DNA of 64,000 nucleotides, taken from the NCBI GenBank assembly GCA_963575745.1, contig CAUYUJ010018549.1:1-64000 (forward strand). Reading direction: 5' to 3'. Both the position numbers and the translations under genes were made by a program. Below, piece after piece: positions 1 to 12,164 of the stretch. The number at the start of each line of letters is the position of its first letter. Within the stretch, counting starts at the first letter, position 1. The DNA is from Prorocentrum cordatum (taxonomy: Eukaryota; Sar; Dinophyceae; Prorocentrales; Prorocentraceae). The notes beneath the pieces were generated by a model that saw only the letters and a list, made by a program, of their open reading frames with translations, had not been told where the DNA came from and ran no database searches.

Positions 1-1010
1 CTGACGCGCGAGTGCCCGGAACGGTATGGCTTGGCCGTGAAGGAGGCGCGGAAGCGCGAGACGGATGCCGGCGGCGCCCCGCCCGCGCCGACCCCGGCCA
101 TCGCTGCCGCGCGCAAGGCGCGCGTGCCCAGGCTCCAGCCCGAGTATGTGGCCCTCCCGTGTGGCGAGCGCCGTCCTCTGCGGGCATTTAAAGAGGCCCC
201 GGAGGCTCTCCCGCCGTTCCCGTGCCGCCTCTGCGACAAGAACTACGCCACGCATGCCGGCTTCATGACGCACGTGCACGAAAAGCACCACGGGTGGCCG
301 GAGTATAGGAAGCGCTTGTTCTACCTGGCCGAGCAGTGGCCCCAGCAGGACGACGACGTGCGGCCCGTGAGGCCCCAGGAGTGGCGGCAGAGCGTGGAGG
401 CCTTCTCTGAGCACCTCGTCACGGGGTCTCACGACTGGCCGGCCTGCGCAGCGCCCGCCGATTCGGGGGAGGCCGCCGCCGCCGCTGCCGCGCCGGACGC
501 GCCGCGCGCCTGGTGGAAGCCGCCAGGCGCGGACGGGGCCGTGCCGCCCGCGGGCGTGGACAGGCCGCCCGTGGACTTGGACGCGCTGGGCGCTGCGCCG
601 GCGGCGTCGGACGTCGAGGGGCCCGAGCCCGGGCAGAGTCGCCGCGCCGTGCGCTCGAGGGTCGCGTGCTGCGTCTGCGCTCGTCTCCACTGGGCGGACG
701 AGCTGCAGCGCGTGCACTACTGGCAGCAGCCGGACGGCGCCGGGGAGCGTTCGCTGCTCTGCGACCAGGTGCCGAAGCCGCCCGCGCGCGCCGAGCTCGA
801 GGCGGCGAGGGGAGAGGCATCCGAGGCCGCGGGCGCGCAGGCGCAGGCCATGCGCCAGACGCAGCGGCAGCGCGCCCACGCGCTGCTGGACCCGGCACGG
901 TACCACGCTCGGTGGCGCTTCGTGCGCGAGGGCCCCAACGGCGTCGAGCGCCCGGGCGGCATCCCCCTCGAGGAGCTGGAGGCGTCCGCAGTGCGCGACC
1001 CTGGCCAGAC
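1..1010 (+). CDS. Helitron-like Rep-helicase protein, N-terminal segment
   Basis: This stretch is read in frame 1 and is open to the left window edge, so the true start is outside; the first codons in view are Leu-Thr-Arg-Glu-Cys. It contains a C2H2 zinc finger (FPCRLC at 217-234, then paired His about 12 residues on) of the kind seen near the N-terminus of Helitron proteins. A second Cys cluster, CCVC, lies at about 667-680. Convincing protein-like sequence ends near 1000; after that the frame-1 translation becomes low-complexity Arg/Ser/Cys and reaches a stop at 2016, while the family-like sequence continues in frame 3. The most economical reading is one gene broken by a net +2 (or -1) frameshift between about 990 and 1010. 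A short intron or assembly error is possible. Confidence 0.7.
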
Positions 1011-4000
1011 GGGAAGCTGTGGCTCTTGCACAAGAAGTGCTTCAAGATTGACAGGCGCGAGTCAGACGGGGTGCTCGTGGCCGACGCGAAGCAGAAGGTG
1101 CCCATCAGCGCAGGGTGTCACGGCGCGCTCTCCAAGAGGTTGCCCACGATGCCGCCCTGCGCGCTGGCCAACGATCTCTGGATCGGTCGGCTGCCACCGC
1201 CGCTGCGGAGTCTCACGCTGGGCGCGAAGCTTCTGCTGCCCATCGCGCGGGGCATCGTGCGGCGTTTCAACTGCAAGGCCGACTCTGGTGAGTGGGCTCC
1301 GATCGACCAGAAGATCAAGGCGTACGTGGGGAACTTCGTGGCGTTCCCGCAGGCGGACTGCGGCCGGCAGGTGCTGTCGCTGCCGCCGCGGGAGAGCGAC
1401 CTCGTCGAGTTCGTGCAGATTGTCTTCGCGGGGTCCGACCCCGCCACCCTGCAGAAGGAGCTATTGGAGGAGCTCGGCGTGCCCCTCGCCGATTTCAAGC
1501 GCGCTTACGAGTACCTCCGCGACACGAACGAGCAGTGCGCCGCGGTGCGGTGGGACGAAGAGGCCGCGCAAAACTTTGCGGACCCCGAGGGCGACGGCGA
1601 TGGCGACGGCTCCACGCTCCTGGGCCTGCCTCGCTGTCTCGCGGCGTGCGTGGCCGTGGGGGGTAAGGGCGGCGACGCTCGCCAGGAGGGCCCGGCCGAA
1701 GCCGTGCAGCCCGGCGCGGGCTCGGCCCCGCCGAAGCGGACGAGTGCAGGCGCAGCGAGCGCGGAGGGCGAAGCGAACGCGGCGGCTGACGGCGGGGGCG
1801 AGGCAGGGGGCGGGTGCGGGGATCCCACCGGTGAGGACGCGGCTGGCGCTGGCGGGGAGGATTCAGAGGGCGACGAAGGCGAGGCTGGTGAGGGAGAGGG
1901 CGGCGAGGGTGTCGAGGAGGGCGAGTACTGCGCCGCCGTCGCGGACGCCGACATGCTGGCCGATCTGGACAAGCAGTTGCAGACCGTGCACCTCAGCCTC
2001 CAGAAGGCGGAGGTGATTGCGCGCGAGAAGCGGCGTGTGGAGGCACTGACGCGGCAGTTCGACGACATGGAGAATTTCCAGGACCGAGATTCCGACCTGC
2101 GCTTGGCGGAAGCCGCGAAAGAGGCCCACAAGGCTGCGAAGGCGCTCACCAACTGCAACAAGGTGGCGCTCACGAAGAAGCTGGAGCAGACGGAGCAGAA
2201 GATTCAGGCCACGCGGCCTCCTCCGGGAGTCGCCGGGAAGCGCGCGGCCGGTGGCGGCGGCGGCGGCGGCGGCGCGCCGGCCGGGGGCGCTGAGGGCGGG
2301 GGGGCGAGGCGCGCGGTGCGGGTCGTCGTGCCCACTGGAACCGAGCCTGTCAGCATGTTCTCCCCCGGTTTCTGGAGTGCTTTCGACCCCGTCGCGTTTC
2401 CCTACGGCGACGGCGTCTTCGGACTCGACAGGGAGGCGAAGTTGACGTACGACGAGTGGTGCAGGTGCCTCATGGCTCGCGAGGAGCTCGAGTACGAGGT
2501 CCCTGACGACGTCTCGGCGCCCGACGCTGCGCGGGCGCCCGCGCCCGACGCTGCGCGGGCGCCCGCCGCGTCTGAGTCGCCCGTGCCGCGCTGGCGTCGC
2601 CACGCGGACCTGCTCACGGCCCAGTATTGCCTCTGGCGCAGAAAGGCTATCATTCAGTCGGCTAGGTTATTCGTGCGCAAGCAGCGTCTGGGGGAAAGCA
2701 TCGCGGACCTCGCCGCACTGACGCCGGAGGATCTGGCGCAGGTCGTGGCCGTGCTCGGCAGGGGGGCGGGCATCAAGGAGGCCCTGGGCCTCGAGGGCTT
2801 GCCCCGGAACGTCAAGAGCGCGCTGCGCAGCATGCTGCTCAGCAACCGTGATGTCGTCGGGTCCGACGCGCACCGGACCACGCTGCGGCACATCAGTACC
2901 AGCTACACCCGGCTCTTCGGGCCTCCCCTGGTGTTCACGACGCCGAACATCGCGGACACTCGGAACCTGATGGTGTCCCTGATGTACGAGGGCGCCTCCG
3001 AACAGCGATGGCGGCTGCTGGAGGAGACTGCTCCTGTGATGCCCTCAACGCGGGACATGCTGCGGCGGGTGGCCGCTGACCCGGTGTCGCAGGCCATGGT
3101 CACGAACCTCATGCTGGAACTGTTCCTGGAGCATGTCGTCGGCGTCACGCGGCAGCGCGGGGCCACGGGCGTCTCCGACGGCGTGGCCGCCACGGGGGCG
3201 TGTGGAGCGTTCGGGCTCGTCCGCGCGTTCTTCGGACCCGTGGAGTCGCAGGGGCGCGGCGGCATCCATCCGCACATCCACCTGTGGCGCCTGCACCCGA
3301 TGACCGGCGCGTTCCTCGCGAAGCTGCGCGCGGGGGACGTCGAAGGCCTCGAGGAGCGTCTGAGGAGGTGGAGGGAGGCCGTGCTCGCCAGGGTCGGCAG
3401 CGTGCAGTTCGACGCGGCGGAGGAGGTGGGCCGGCAGCTGGGCTTGGACGGGCCGGACCGTCTGCCGCCGCTTCCGCTCGGCCCGCGGGATCGACGTCTC
3501 GCGTTCGCGGACGGGAAGCGAGAGGAGAGCGACCTCCAATTGAAGTACGATACCATCGCTGGCGCCTCGCGTCGTCAGCTCGGGAAGTTGTGCAAGAGGG
3601 CGTACGAAGAGGGCCGCCGCTCCGTCCGTGCTGACAACCAACTGTCCACAGAAGAGCTGCGGAATCAGGTTGCGGCCATGATGAACGTCGATCTCGTGGA
3701 GGAGCGGGCGATGCTGGAGCAGCAGCCCGCAATAGAGGGTCCGCTCCGGCAGCGCCCGTTCGCGCCGCTGGCAGATCCAGAGCCCGATCCCCATGAGCAG
3801 CGGGCACAGTACCCGGCGGTATTTGGAGAGCCTCTCACGGGTGCGCACGTGACGCTGCAGCCGCAGTACCGCCGCAAGCCTGCGTACCGCGTGGTGCGCG
3901 CGGACGGCGCCGCGGCCATGCACTTTGCTGAGTGCCCGGGGGATGAGGCGCGGACCTGGGCGCGCTGCTTCGCGCGGGACGCGCGCAAGTGTATCATCCG

Positions 4001-7000
4001 TGGCCACCTGCACAGGTGCGGTCCCACGTGCTGGAAGCACAAGACGAACGACGATGTGCCTCAGCACTGCAAGGTGTGCCGGCTCGGCTTCTACCACGAG
4101 TACGAGACTGCGGTCTACAGCCACCCGTCCAGGAAGCGTCCTGCCGCCGCCTTCGTCTGGCGGCGCCTGCGCAAGGGGAAGGATTTGGTGCTTCCGGAAG
4201 ATGCGAAGGTTCAGTACGCGTGCGGTCCGTTGGAGGAGGGGGAGTGGAACCCTCCTGGCGAGCGCCTGGATCTGGACGACGTTCCGGCTGAAGGCTACGG
4301 CCCGTGGCCGCACCGCTGCAACCGGTACGGCAGAGCTGGTCGCGTCGACGTGGTGCGGTACCACCCGTACCACGGGAGCACGAACCCTGTGGGCCAGGTG
4401 TGTCTGCGGAGCAACCTGGACGTCCAGTGCCTGGACCGCGTGGTGCTCGACCTGCCGGGCGACGACAGCGTCGGGGGCGCGCCCGCCAGCGACCCTGTTG
4501 TGCCGCCGCCTCCGGAGCCCGGTGCGTTCGCCGAGCCTGTCGGCGAGGCATCGGACGCGCTGGCTGGCGCCGGGACTGGCGGCACCGGTTGCGACGAGGG
4601 CACCGGGCAGAGCGGAGGTTCCACGGGTTCCGGGGCGTCGGCCGCAGCGCAGGGCGGGGGCGGGGCGGCCGAGGGGGCGGCGCGCGCGGCTGCGGCGGGG
4701 GGCGGGCGCGTGCCCGTGGGGCGCCGCCTCGGCCTGCCCAGGGGAGGAGGTTTGCTCGGCGGGGCGCCGACCACGATGGACGATCCGAACGCGGGGGATA
4801 TCTGGGGCTTCAGAGAAGAGGATGACGAGCCGTGGGATTTGGCCGATGCGTATGGCTTGGATCCGCCGCCTCCGCCGACGCCGGAATTCGAGGACATCGC
4901 TGGGTTCAGCGCGGCTTCGTGTTACGACGGCAGCCGGCCCGGGTTCGTGTTCAAGAAGGGGGAGCAGGGCCTGGGCTACTACAGCGACCGGCGCGCGGAG
5001 CGCGAGCTGCCAGAATCAGCCGTCGAGACAGAGCCGAGGTCGCGGGCGCCAGGCCGCGCCGCGTCGCGCGCGGCGGCGTCTGGCAGCCCTGCATCGAGCG
5101 CGCCCGCGTCGCCCGCCGCCGCCGCAGCTGCTGGCGCGAGCGGCAGCGGTCCGCCCGGCAGCCTGCGGGAGCACGTGTTGCACTCGCTGGAGGCCGTGTT
5201 CATGGACGCCATCAATATGGCGCACTACCAGACGGACTACACGACCAAGGCGGGGCCGATCGCGGGAGACCTCGGAGTGCTGCACGCGCAGAGCACCGGG
5301 TTGGAGTGGCTCCGACTCCAGCAGAAGGCGGAGCGGGAGGCGGATGAGGCGGCGGAGGCTGAGGGCGAGGAGGACGTCGACGGGGCCCGGGCCGCTGCTG
5401 CCGCTCGTCGCAGCGGCTGGGGCGGAGTGCTCGACTCTGCCAGGCGAACTGTCATCAAGCTCACGACCAGCTCGCACCGGGCGCTCCTGAAGAAGCTGCC
5501 CGAGATGATGTTCCAGATGCAGTATGGCCACGAGTGCTATTGCTCCCATGACACCTGGACTCTGTATTGCAAGGGGATCGTGGCGCTGGCGTTCCAGGCA
5601 AGCTCCGCCGTTCATCAGAAAAAGGACGACTTCTGGACCGACCCGCGCGCAGACCACATCGAGGTGGACCAGCCGGCCGCGGGAGAAGTGGACGGCGAGG
5701 GGGGCGGCGGTGTCATGGATGCGCTGGACGAGGCGCGCGCAACGCTGCACGCCCGTGTCGTCGACGGCGTTGTCGGGGAGGGCGCGGCTGCCGGTGCTGC
5801 TGGGGGGGGGCAGCCCGAGCAGGAGCAGCAGCAGGGTGTCGAATACAGCGCGCGGCTGGACCACGACATGAAGATGGACTGGCTGCATCGCGGCGACAGG
5901 GAGCCCCTGAAGTCCATGGGCATGTACCATTACGCCATGTACGTGTACACCGCGCAGGCCAACCCGCTCCACTTCGACCCGCAGGACTTCGAGACGTACG
6001 CGTTCGCGGACACGCACCCGGCCGCCGCCTCCCGAGTGCAGAAGCTCCGCGTCGGCGCGCCGTTCAGGGTGCCCAAGTTCTTCGGCTTCACGATGCCTTC
6101 GAAGGAGAAAGACCCAGAGGTGAACGCGCTGTTCAAGTCTGTGATTTTCCGTCCGTTGCAGCCGGCTGAGAAGGGGGCTGCGGCCTGGGCGCCCTACAGG
6201 GCCGGTGTCAACGCGGTCGGGAAGCATCGGCCTGCCTGGGAGGAGTGGTGGGCGAAGCAGGTGGCGTTGTCCAGGCAGTACGAGGAGTGCGAGCGGCGAG
6301 CTGGAAAGTGGTTCACGATCGAGGACATTGATCTGAAACGCGGCTCAGAGGAGGGCCCGGGCCATTTTGCACAGCAACCCAGCGCCGCCGAGTTCATGGC
6401 ACGCTGGACCGTCCAGGTCGCGACGAACCTCGACGTGGAGGCGGAGGCGAAAGGGCGGCCGCGAATCAAGATCCGTCCGGAGGCCAAGGATTTCGAGGAG
6501 TCTGCTGAGCTGCAGGCAGTGGGGAATCGGCCTGCCGGGGAGGCGGACGAGGAGGAGGGGGCGGGCGCCGGCGGCGGAGCGCCTGACGGTTTGGCTCAGG
6601 AGGTGGACGAGGGCGAGGCGGACGAAGCGTGGGCGGCGCACCGACAGATGCCCGCGTTCGCCGTGCCGGATAGCCAGGTGCCCGCGGTGGCCCAGTTGGA
6701 GCAGATTCGTGGGTCGTCGCAAAGCTTGGTCTATAAGAATATCTTCCTTGAGGGCTATGCGAAAGACCATAAGCCTCAGCCTGCTGCCGCGAGTACTGGA
6801 ACGCAGACGGGCTTCTGCGGTCTCGACTTGGGCGACTCTCAGTTCGAGGAGGGCAAAGCACAGCAGAAGGAGGCGTTCCGATACAGGAAAAAGGGAGCTG
6901 AGGGCTTGCCTGGGGATGGCGACGGGCGGAGCGGCCTCGCGGGTTCGGCGCCTGCCGTGCTCGTGCCTGGTCGGCCGCCGCCGCCCGCGGTTGCCGGCGA

Positions 7001-10000
7001 CGCGGAGCCTCCGCGGCGGGCGCGCGACATCGCGGAGGGGCTGTTTAACGAGTGGGCGACCAGGGCGGACAACCCCGTGACGTTCAATAAGGAGCAGAAG
7101 GCGGTGGTCGCCCTGGTCGTGGGCCAGGTGGAGGCCATCGTGGCATACCAGCAAGATGTGGACAGCGGAAAAAGCCCCAAGCCGGTGGAGCAGATGGCTC
7201 TCCTGCTGCACGGGGAGGGCGGGACGGGGAAGACGGAGGTGGTGAAACTGCTGCGACGTCTGCTCAACGAGGTGTTCGGCGCGGGATCGGAGATCGCCGT
7301 GGCCTCGTCGAACAGCGCTGCGCGCGTCATCGGGGGGGAGACGATCCACAGCGGCTTCGGGCTGAGCGGCCAGCAGGCCATGACCATCGCTAGGCTTTCG
7401 GGGCAGAAAGTCGATGACATCGTGGACCGCATGAACGACCTCAAGGCCGTCATCGTGGAGGAGGTGTCCATGGTGCCGCCCCAGCTTCTCGGCGCTGCAT
7501 CGTTTCGCATGTGCAAAGCCCGTAAGGCTAAGTATAATTGCGATGTGAACCTGTACATGGCGCGGGGGCACATGTTCGGGAAGGTTCCGATTGTCATGTT
7601 CCTGGGGGATTTTTATCAGCTGGGGCCGGTGAGCGGCAAGGGCAGAAGGTCTTCCTTGCTGCAGCGTGAGTCGCCCGAGGCGCCGATTCACGTCCGCAAT
7701 GGGCAGTCCATGTTCCTGGACGGTGTCACCCACGCCATGTTTCTGTACGAGACGCACCGCTTCAAGGACCGTCTCGTTACTCCGCACGCGCCCTGCCCCT
7801 TCATGCCCGGGTTCTTGAAGACCATGAGGCAGGGCAAGAAGTTTACGGCCGAGCAGAAAATGGTGGTGCAAGGGTGGGTGGTCCGACCCGGTAAGAACGA
7901 CAAGCGGCTGCAGGACCCCCATGTCAAGGACGGGTTCGAGATGGGCATCGCCTGGGAGGCCGTGCACAGGCAGATGCAGTATCGGGCCGTGCGAGAGGCC
8001 AGGGATAAAGGGCAGATGCTGCTGTACGTGCAGGCCGTGGACCTGCCTCCAAACAGGGACTTCGTTGAGGAGCATTACAAGGCCATGCTGCAGGTGCCGA
8101 ACGTGAACAACACTGGTCACCTCATCGGCATGTGCCCGCTGTACATCGGCATGCGTGTGCGGCTGAACGTGAAGTTGTCGGCGAAGCACCAGATCGTGCA
8201 GGACGCCGTGGGGGTAGTCAAGGACGTGAGGTTCCACCCGCAGGAGTTCGAGACGCCGGACGCGGATTGGCGCGAAAAGAAGCTTCACGACGCCCACCGG
8301 CTCGGTTATTATCGATGCAAGCGTTTGCCGCGCGGTGTCCTCGTCGAGTTTGATGGCCTCAAGAAGGACTTTGGGTTCGGGCAAGGGGTCGTGCAGATCG
8401 CGCCGCACAGGGCGTCCTGGGAGTGGAATCATCACTACGACGACGATGGCGAGCGAAAGCTTCGGAAGGTGAAGGTTACGAGGTACCAGATCCCGTTGCT
8501 GCCAGAGAAAGTTCGCACCGTGCAGACTGCGCAGGGCCTGGGTATGGATGCGGCCACCATGGTGCTCCAGAAGCCCATGAACATGGGCGCCGATGACTGG
8601 TGGCTGCACCTGTACGTCATGCTCAGTCGCGTTCGCGTGGCCCACCGCGTGCTCGTCTACAACCTGCCGCCCTGGGACATCCTGCAGCGGGGCCCGCCGC
8701 AGTACGTCCGCGAAGGGGTCCAACGCTTTGAGAAAAAGATGGGGGAGAGTTTCGAAATCGCGAAGCAATGGGCGCAGGATTACGGCTGGGACGTGGGGGA
8801 TGGGCCCGCCGCACGGGGCGCCCAGGAGTCGAGCTCGGCGCCCGCGCCGCCGCCGGTGCCGCCGCCGTCGCCGCTGGGCCCGTCTCGTGACGCGGGGAGC
8901 TCGGCGGGCGTCGGTGAGGGGGCGGGCGACGACGACGACGACGACGGATCAGCTCCTTCGGACGGGGAGGCGGCCCCTGCGGCGTCTGTGCATACGCCTC
9001 TGCCCTCGCACGCGCTGCGCCCGGGCCAGGCTCTGACGGTGCCGCCGGCATACATTGCGCCGGACGCTGGGCCTGCGGGGCGGGGCAGGGGCCGCGGCCG
9101 CGGCGGCGACGCGACGGGGGCCGGAGATGCGGCGGCGGCATCGTCGACGGGGAGCGCTGTTTCGCGGGGGCGCGGGCGCGCGGGTGGCGGCCGCGGTGCT
9201 GGTAGGGGCGCCGTAGTGCCGAGGGATCTTTGGGGGGACATGTTTCGCACGGCGGCGACTGTTGGCGATGGTGCAGAGCCGCCAGAGCTGCTCCCGCTGG
9301 ACCGGGATCTGTGCATGGCAGCCTACGGCGTGTCCCAGGAGGATGTCACCAGGGAGCTGCAGTGGCACTGCGGCCACGGCTCTGGCGTGGGCATCGCAAA
9401 CCTCGGCAATACTTGCTTCGTGAGCGCAGTCGCGCAGGTGCTGCTGCGCCTGGCTCCCTTCCGTCGGCTTCTCCACGAGCACGGCCAGAATTGCCCTTTG
9501 AACACAGAAACTTGCCCGGTGTGTGCGCTCGGAGCTCAGGCCGCGGCTCTCTCTGTCCAGGGCGTGGGGGTCGACGCCGTCGCGCCGCTCGCTACTGCCG
9601 CGCGCGCGGGGCTTTTCGGTCAGCGAGAATTCACAGAATTCGATCAGCAAGGGAGACCGAAGCAATGCGACGCGTCAGAGTTCTTCCTGGCCGCCCTTCG
9701 TGCTGTCACCGAGGCTGGATATCAGGTACCGACACCGCATCACGGTGCGCGCACTGCGCTCCAGCAGCACGTTTGCGGCATTGCGTTGCGGCAGCGGAGG
9801 CGATGCGACGTGTGCCGGGCAAGTTCGGACACGGGGGTGATTGATTCGCGCTTGAAGCTGGTCCCTTCCGAATTGCTCGGCCCCGACCACCGGGGGGCCT
9901 GCGATCTGGAGGATTTGATCCGACTGGAATTGAGGCATATTGGCGGGCCAGGTCAAGGATGTCCGGCGCACGCACACCTCAGTCGTGCGCAGAGGGAGGC

Positions 10001-11723
10001 GGCCGGGGTCTGTCAAGGCATCAGGGTGTATACGGGCAATCGCTGGGAGCGATCGCCGCCGGTGCTCTTCGTGACCGTGGAGCGGGTGGTCACGCGCGCT
10101 GATCGGAGCGAGTGGTACGACAGACGCCCTGTGCGCTTTCCTCAGATTCTGCGGCCTGTGGATGCCGAGTGCGAGTACGATTTCTCTGGGGTCGTTGTGC
10201 ATCAGGGCGAAAGCGCGAAGAGCGGCCATTATTATGCGTGTGCAGCCGTGGGTGTGAACGAATACGCCAAATTCGACGACGAAGCTGTTCAGCCCAGGAC
10301 TTGGGCGCAGATTGCCAGAGACCACCAGGTGCACGTTGGCGCCTATGTGTTTGCGTATGTGCGCAGGGCGGGTCCGCGGGGCGGAGGCGGCGGGCGCGCG
10401 GCGGCGGGGTCTCCGGGGGGCGCCAGCGGCAGCGGTGGTGCGGGACCCTCTGGGGCGCCGCCGGCTCCGCCGACTGCGCCTCTCGGGCATGCAGGCGGGC
10501 GCGCGGCGGGGTCTGCGGGGAGCGGCGATGGCGGCGGCGGCGCTGCTTCCAGCGCCCCTGCCGCGCCGTCTGCGCCGCCGAGTGCGCCCGCCGGGCAGCA
10601 GGCGTCGGGGGGCGAGCCACCGGGCAAGCGGCGTCGGGCGGGTGGCGGGGATCCTGGCGCTGGCGACGGGGACCCCGGCGCTTCGGGGCAGCCGCAGCAG
10701 CCATTGCGCAGGGGCAAGAAGCGCGGGCTGTCCCCGCCGGCTCTGGGCAGCACGGGCGACGAGGACGACGACGCTGGCAGGGCCGCTGGCGTTCCGTCCG
10801 CGGACCCGGCTCCTGCTGGAGTCCAGCCAGGCGCGGGGGCGTCGCTCGCGGGGGACGAATGGCGTCGCTTTACGCCAGAAAACATTGACACCGCGAAGTG
10901 CATGGCTCGCACCTGGGCGGACGGAGCTGGCGGGCAATGCCGGAGCGCGCCAAAGCAGGGATGCGGGGATCTGTGCGGGCAGCATTTCAAGCAGCAGCAC
11001 AAGGATGGTTGGCATGGGCGTGTGGACGGGCCCATCCCGGAGGGAAAGTTGAAGGTGTTCAAGGAGAAGAACGCAGGCAAGGCCCCGCGTGCGGCGCCCG
11101 CGGCTGAGGCTGGCGCGACTGGCGAGGGCGCGGGGCGGGCCGCGGTCGTCACGCGAGCAGGTGCTGGGTCTGCCAGCGGAAGCGGGCGGGGGGGGGCGGC
11201 GCGTGCAGAGGCGGCTCCGGGGGGAGGGCATGCAGGCAAGGCCCCGCGCGCGGCGCCCGCGGCCGAGGCTGGCGCGAGTGGCGCGCCCGCGGGGGGGCCC
11301 GCGGAGGGGCGATCCGCCAAGGTGCCCGCCAGCGATGGCGTCGCCGCGAGGGCGCCGACAGGGGGCGGCGACGGTGCTGGAGGGGCTGGCGCGCCCAGTG
11401 CGGCTTCGGCCCTGTCGTCGGGCGAAGAGCGCGGGGAGCGTGGCAGCCGCGCGAGCACGCGGGATATCGCTGCCGCTGCTGCGGAGGATCGCGCGCGGCA
11501 GGAGGATCCTGATGAGAGGCGGCAGCGCCTGGCCATCGCCGAGCACAACCAGCGGCAGGACTTGATCGGCGAAGTCGTTGGAGCTTTCGTGGCGCGTCGG
11601 GAGGGCGTGCCCGTCGGAATTGGCAGGTGGACTGAGGAGAGGCTGCGACAGACGTTGCGCCGCCTGCGCGGGGGCGGAGATGACGAGCCAACGATCGTGG
11701 CGGTGTCGGACGCGGCTCTCTGA
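1003..11723 (+). CDS. Helitron-like Rep-helicase-USP polyprotein, main part
   Basis: This is the frame-3 continuation of the preceding segment, about 3,570 residues without an intron, ending at the TGA at 11721-11723. Frame 3 stays open back to 513, but that overlap looks like GC-driven noise. In order: a DUF6570-like region (Cys/His then [12 protein letters not shown], about 1030-1290), an Ala/Gly/Glu-rich linker with a possible coiled coil (2000-2220), Rep motif 1 (VFTTPN, 2931), HUH motif (HPHIH, 3267-3281), a Cys/His cluster (about 4005-4095), Y2 motif (YQTDY, 5226-5240), PIF1-type helicase (about 7020-8680), USP protease (about 9390-10370), and a Cys/His-rich tail (about 10880-11040). 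Low-complexity Gly/Ala/Pro linkers join the domains. The combination indicates replicative rolling-circle transposition: nicking and ligation by Rep, unwinding by the helicase. The role of the protease is unknown. All catalytic motifs look intact, so only the upstream frameshift argues against activity. Confidence 0.85.
2880..5260 (+). other. HUH/Y2 Rep endonuclease domain
   Basis: Motif 1 is VFTTPN at 2931-2948, matching the first Rep motif of Helitrons. The metal-binding HUH motif reads [12 protein letters not shown], with His codons at 3267, 3273 and 3279. A Cys/His cluster ([12 protein letters not shown], then CKVCRLGF) at about 4008-4095 corresponds to the zinc-binding segment Helitrons carry between HUH and the tyrosines. 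A segment with RSNLDVQ (about 4410-4430) matches the usual R-x-N-x-D block. The two catalytic tyrosines are Y-x3-Y at 5226 and 5238, followed by TTK. Long acidic and Ala-rich insertions between these blocks make the domain about twice the usual length. Confidence 0.8.
7020..8690 (+). other. PIF1-type SF1B helicase domain
   Basis: Walker A is GEGGTGKT at 7212-7235. The Walker B-like motif is VIVEEVSM at 7449-7472, with Glu where PIF1 usually has Asp. The GDxxQL motif ([10 protein letters not shown]) is near 7598-7630. Motif V is [11 protein letters not shown] near 8523-8555 and motif VI is YVMLSRV near 8613-8633. The order and spacing fit the helicase half of Helitron RepHel proteins. All core motifs are present without stops. 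Confidence 0.9.
9387..10370 (+). other. USP-type ubiquitin protease domain fused to RepHel
   Basis: The Cys box reads [13 protein letters not shown]; the catalytic Cys codon is at 9414. The His box reads SGHYYAC, with the catalytic His codon at 10227, followed by KFDDEAV, where the Asp codons at 10275 and 10278 supply the third residue. Additional CxxC pairs ([11 protein letters not shown] near 9494-9525 and CDVC near 9808-9820) may form the finger subdomain. This is the signature of ubiquitin-specific proteases (peptidase C19). Some Helitrons are known to carry OTU-type cysteine proteases; this one is of the USP fold. The triad appears intact, so deubiquitinase or ubiquitin-like protease activity is plausible. 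Confidence 0.85.
10880..11050 (+). other. C-terminal Cys/His-rich domain
   Basis: A short compact segment between low-complexity linkers reads [14 protein letters not shown], then CGDLCGQH, then HGRVDGPIP. The spacing of four Cys and several His suggests a small zinc-binding module. I cannot name the family. Beyond it the protein is Gly/Ala-rich with repeated [12 protein letters not shown] segments (about 11083-11110 and 11240-11270) and ends in a charged helical stretch. Confidence 0.5.
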
Positions 11724-12127
11724 GAGCTGCGCCTCGTGTGCAGCGGCGCTCGCCGGCCCTGGGTGTGCCGTTGACAGAGCTCTGCCGTTCAAGCGCACCG
11801 GGCGCTTGGGCTGCCACTGGAGGTTGGCACGGGCGCCCTGTAGGCGCGTCCGTCTTGCATGTGTGTTCTTGTGTGCCTGTGTGCATGAGGATGTTTTGTC
11901 AGTGCGTGAGTGTGTGTGCGCTGGCGTGTGTTTGTGTTTGCCTGTGTGTCTGCTGGCGTGTGTGTGTAAGTGTGTGTGTGTGGGTGTCTTTGTGTCTGTG
12001 TGTTTGTGGCTCTGTTTGTGTGTCTGTCTGTGTGTCTGTCTGTGTGTCCGTGGGTATGTGTGTGTGTGTGTTTGTCTGTGTGTCTGTATGCATCTCTGTT
12101 TGTATCTCTTTTTGTGCGCGTGTCTGT

Positions 12128-12164
<37 letters not shown>

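Noticed and set aside
513-1002. Frame-3 open sequence upstream of the main helicase ORF as its true N-terminus
   Set aside because: It is Arg/Ala/Gly noise from GC-rich DNA, starts at GTG, and overlaps frame-1 sequence with a proper zinc finger.
6345-8768. Long minus-strand ORF opposite the helicase (807 codons)
   Set aside because: It is an antisense shadow of a GC-rich gene whose plus-strand motifs are unmistakable.
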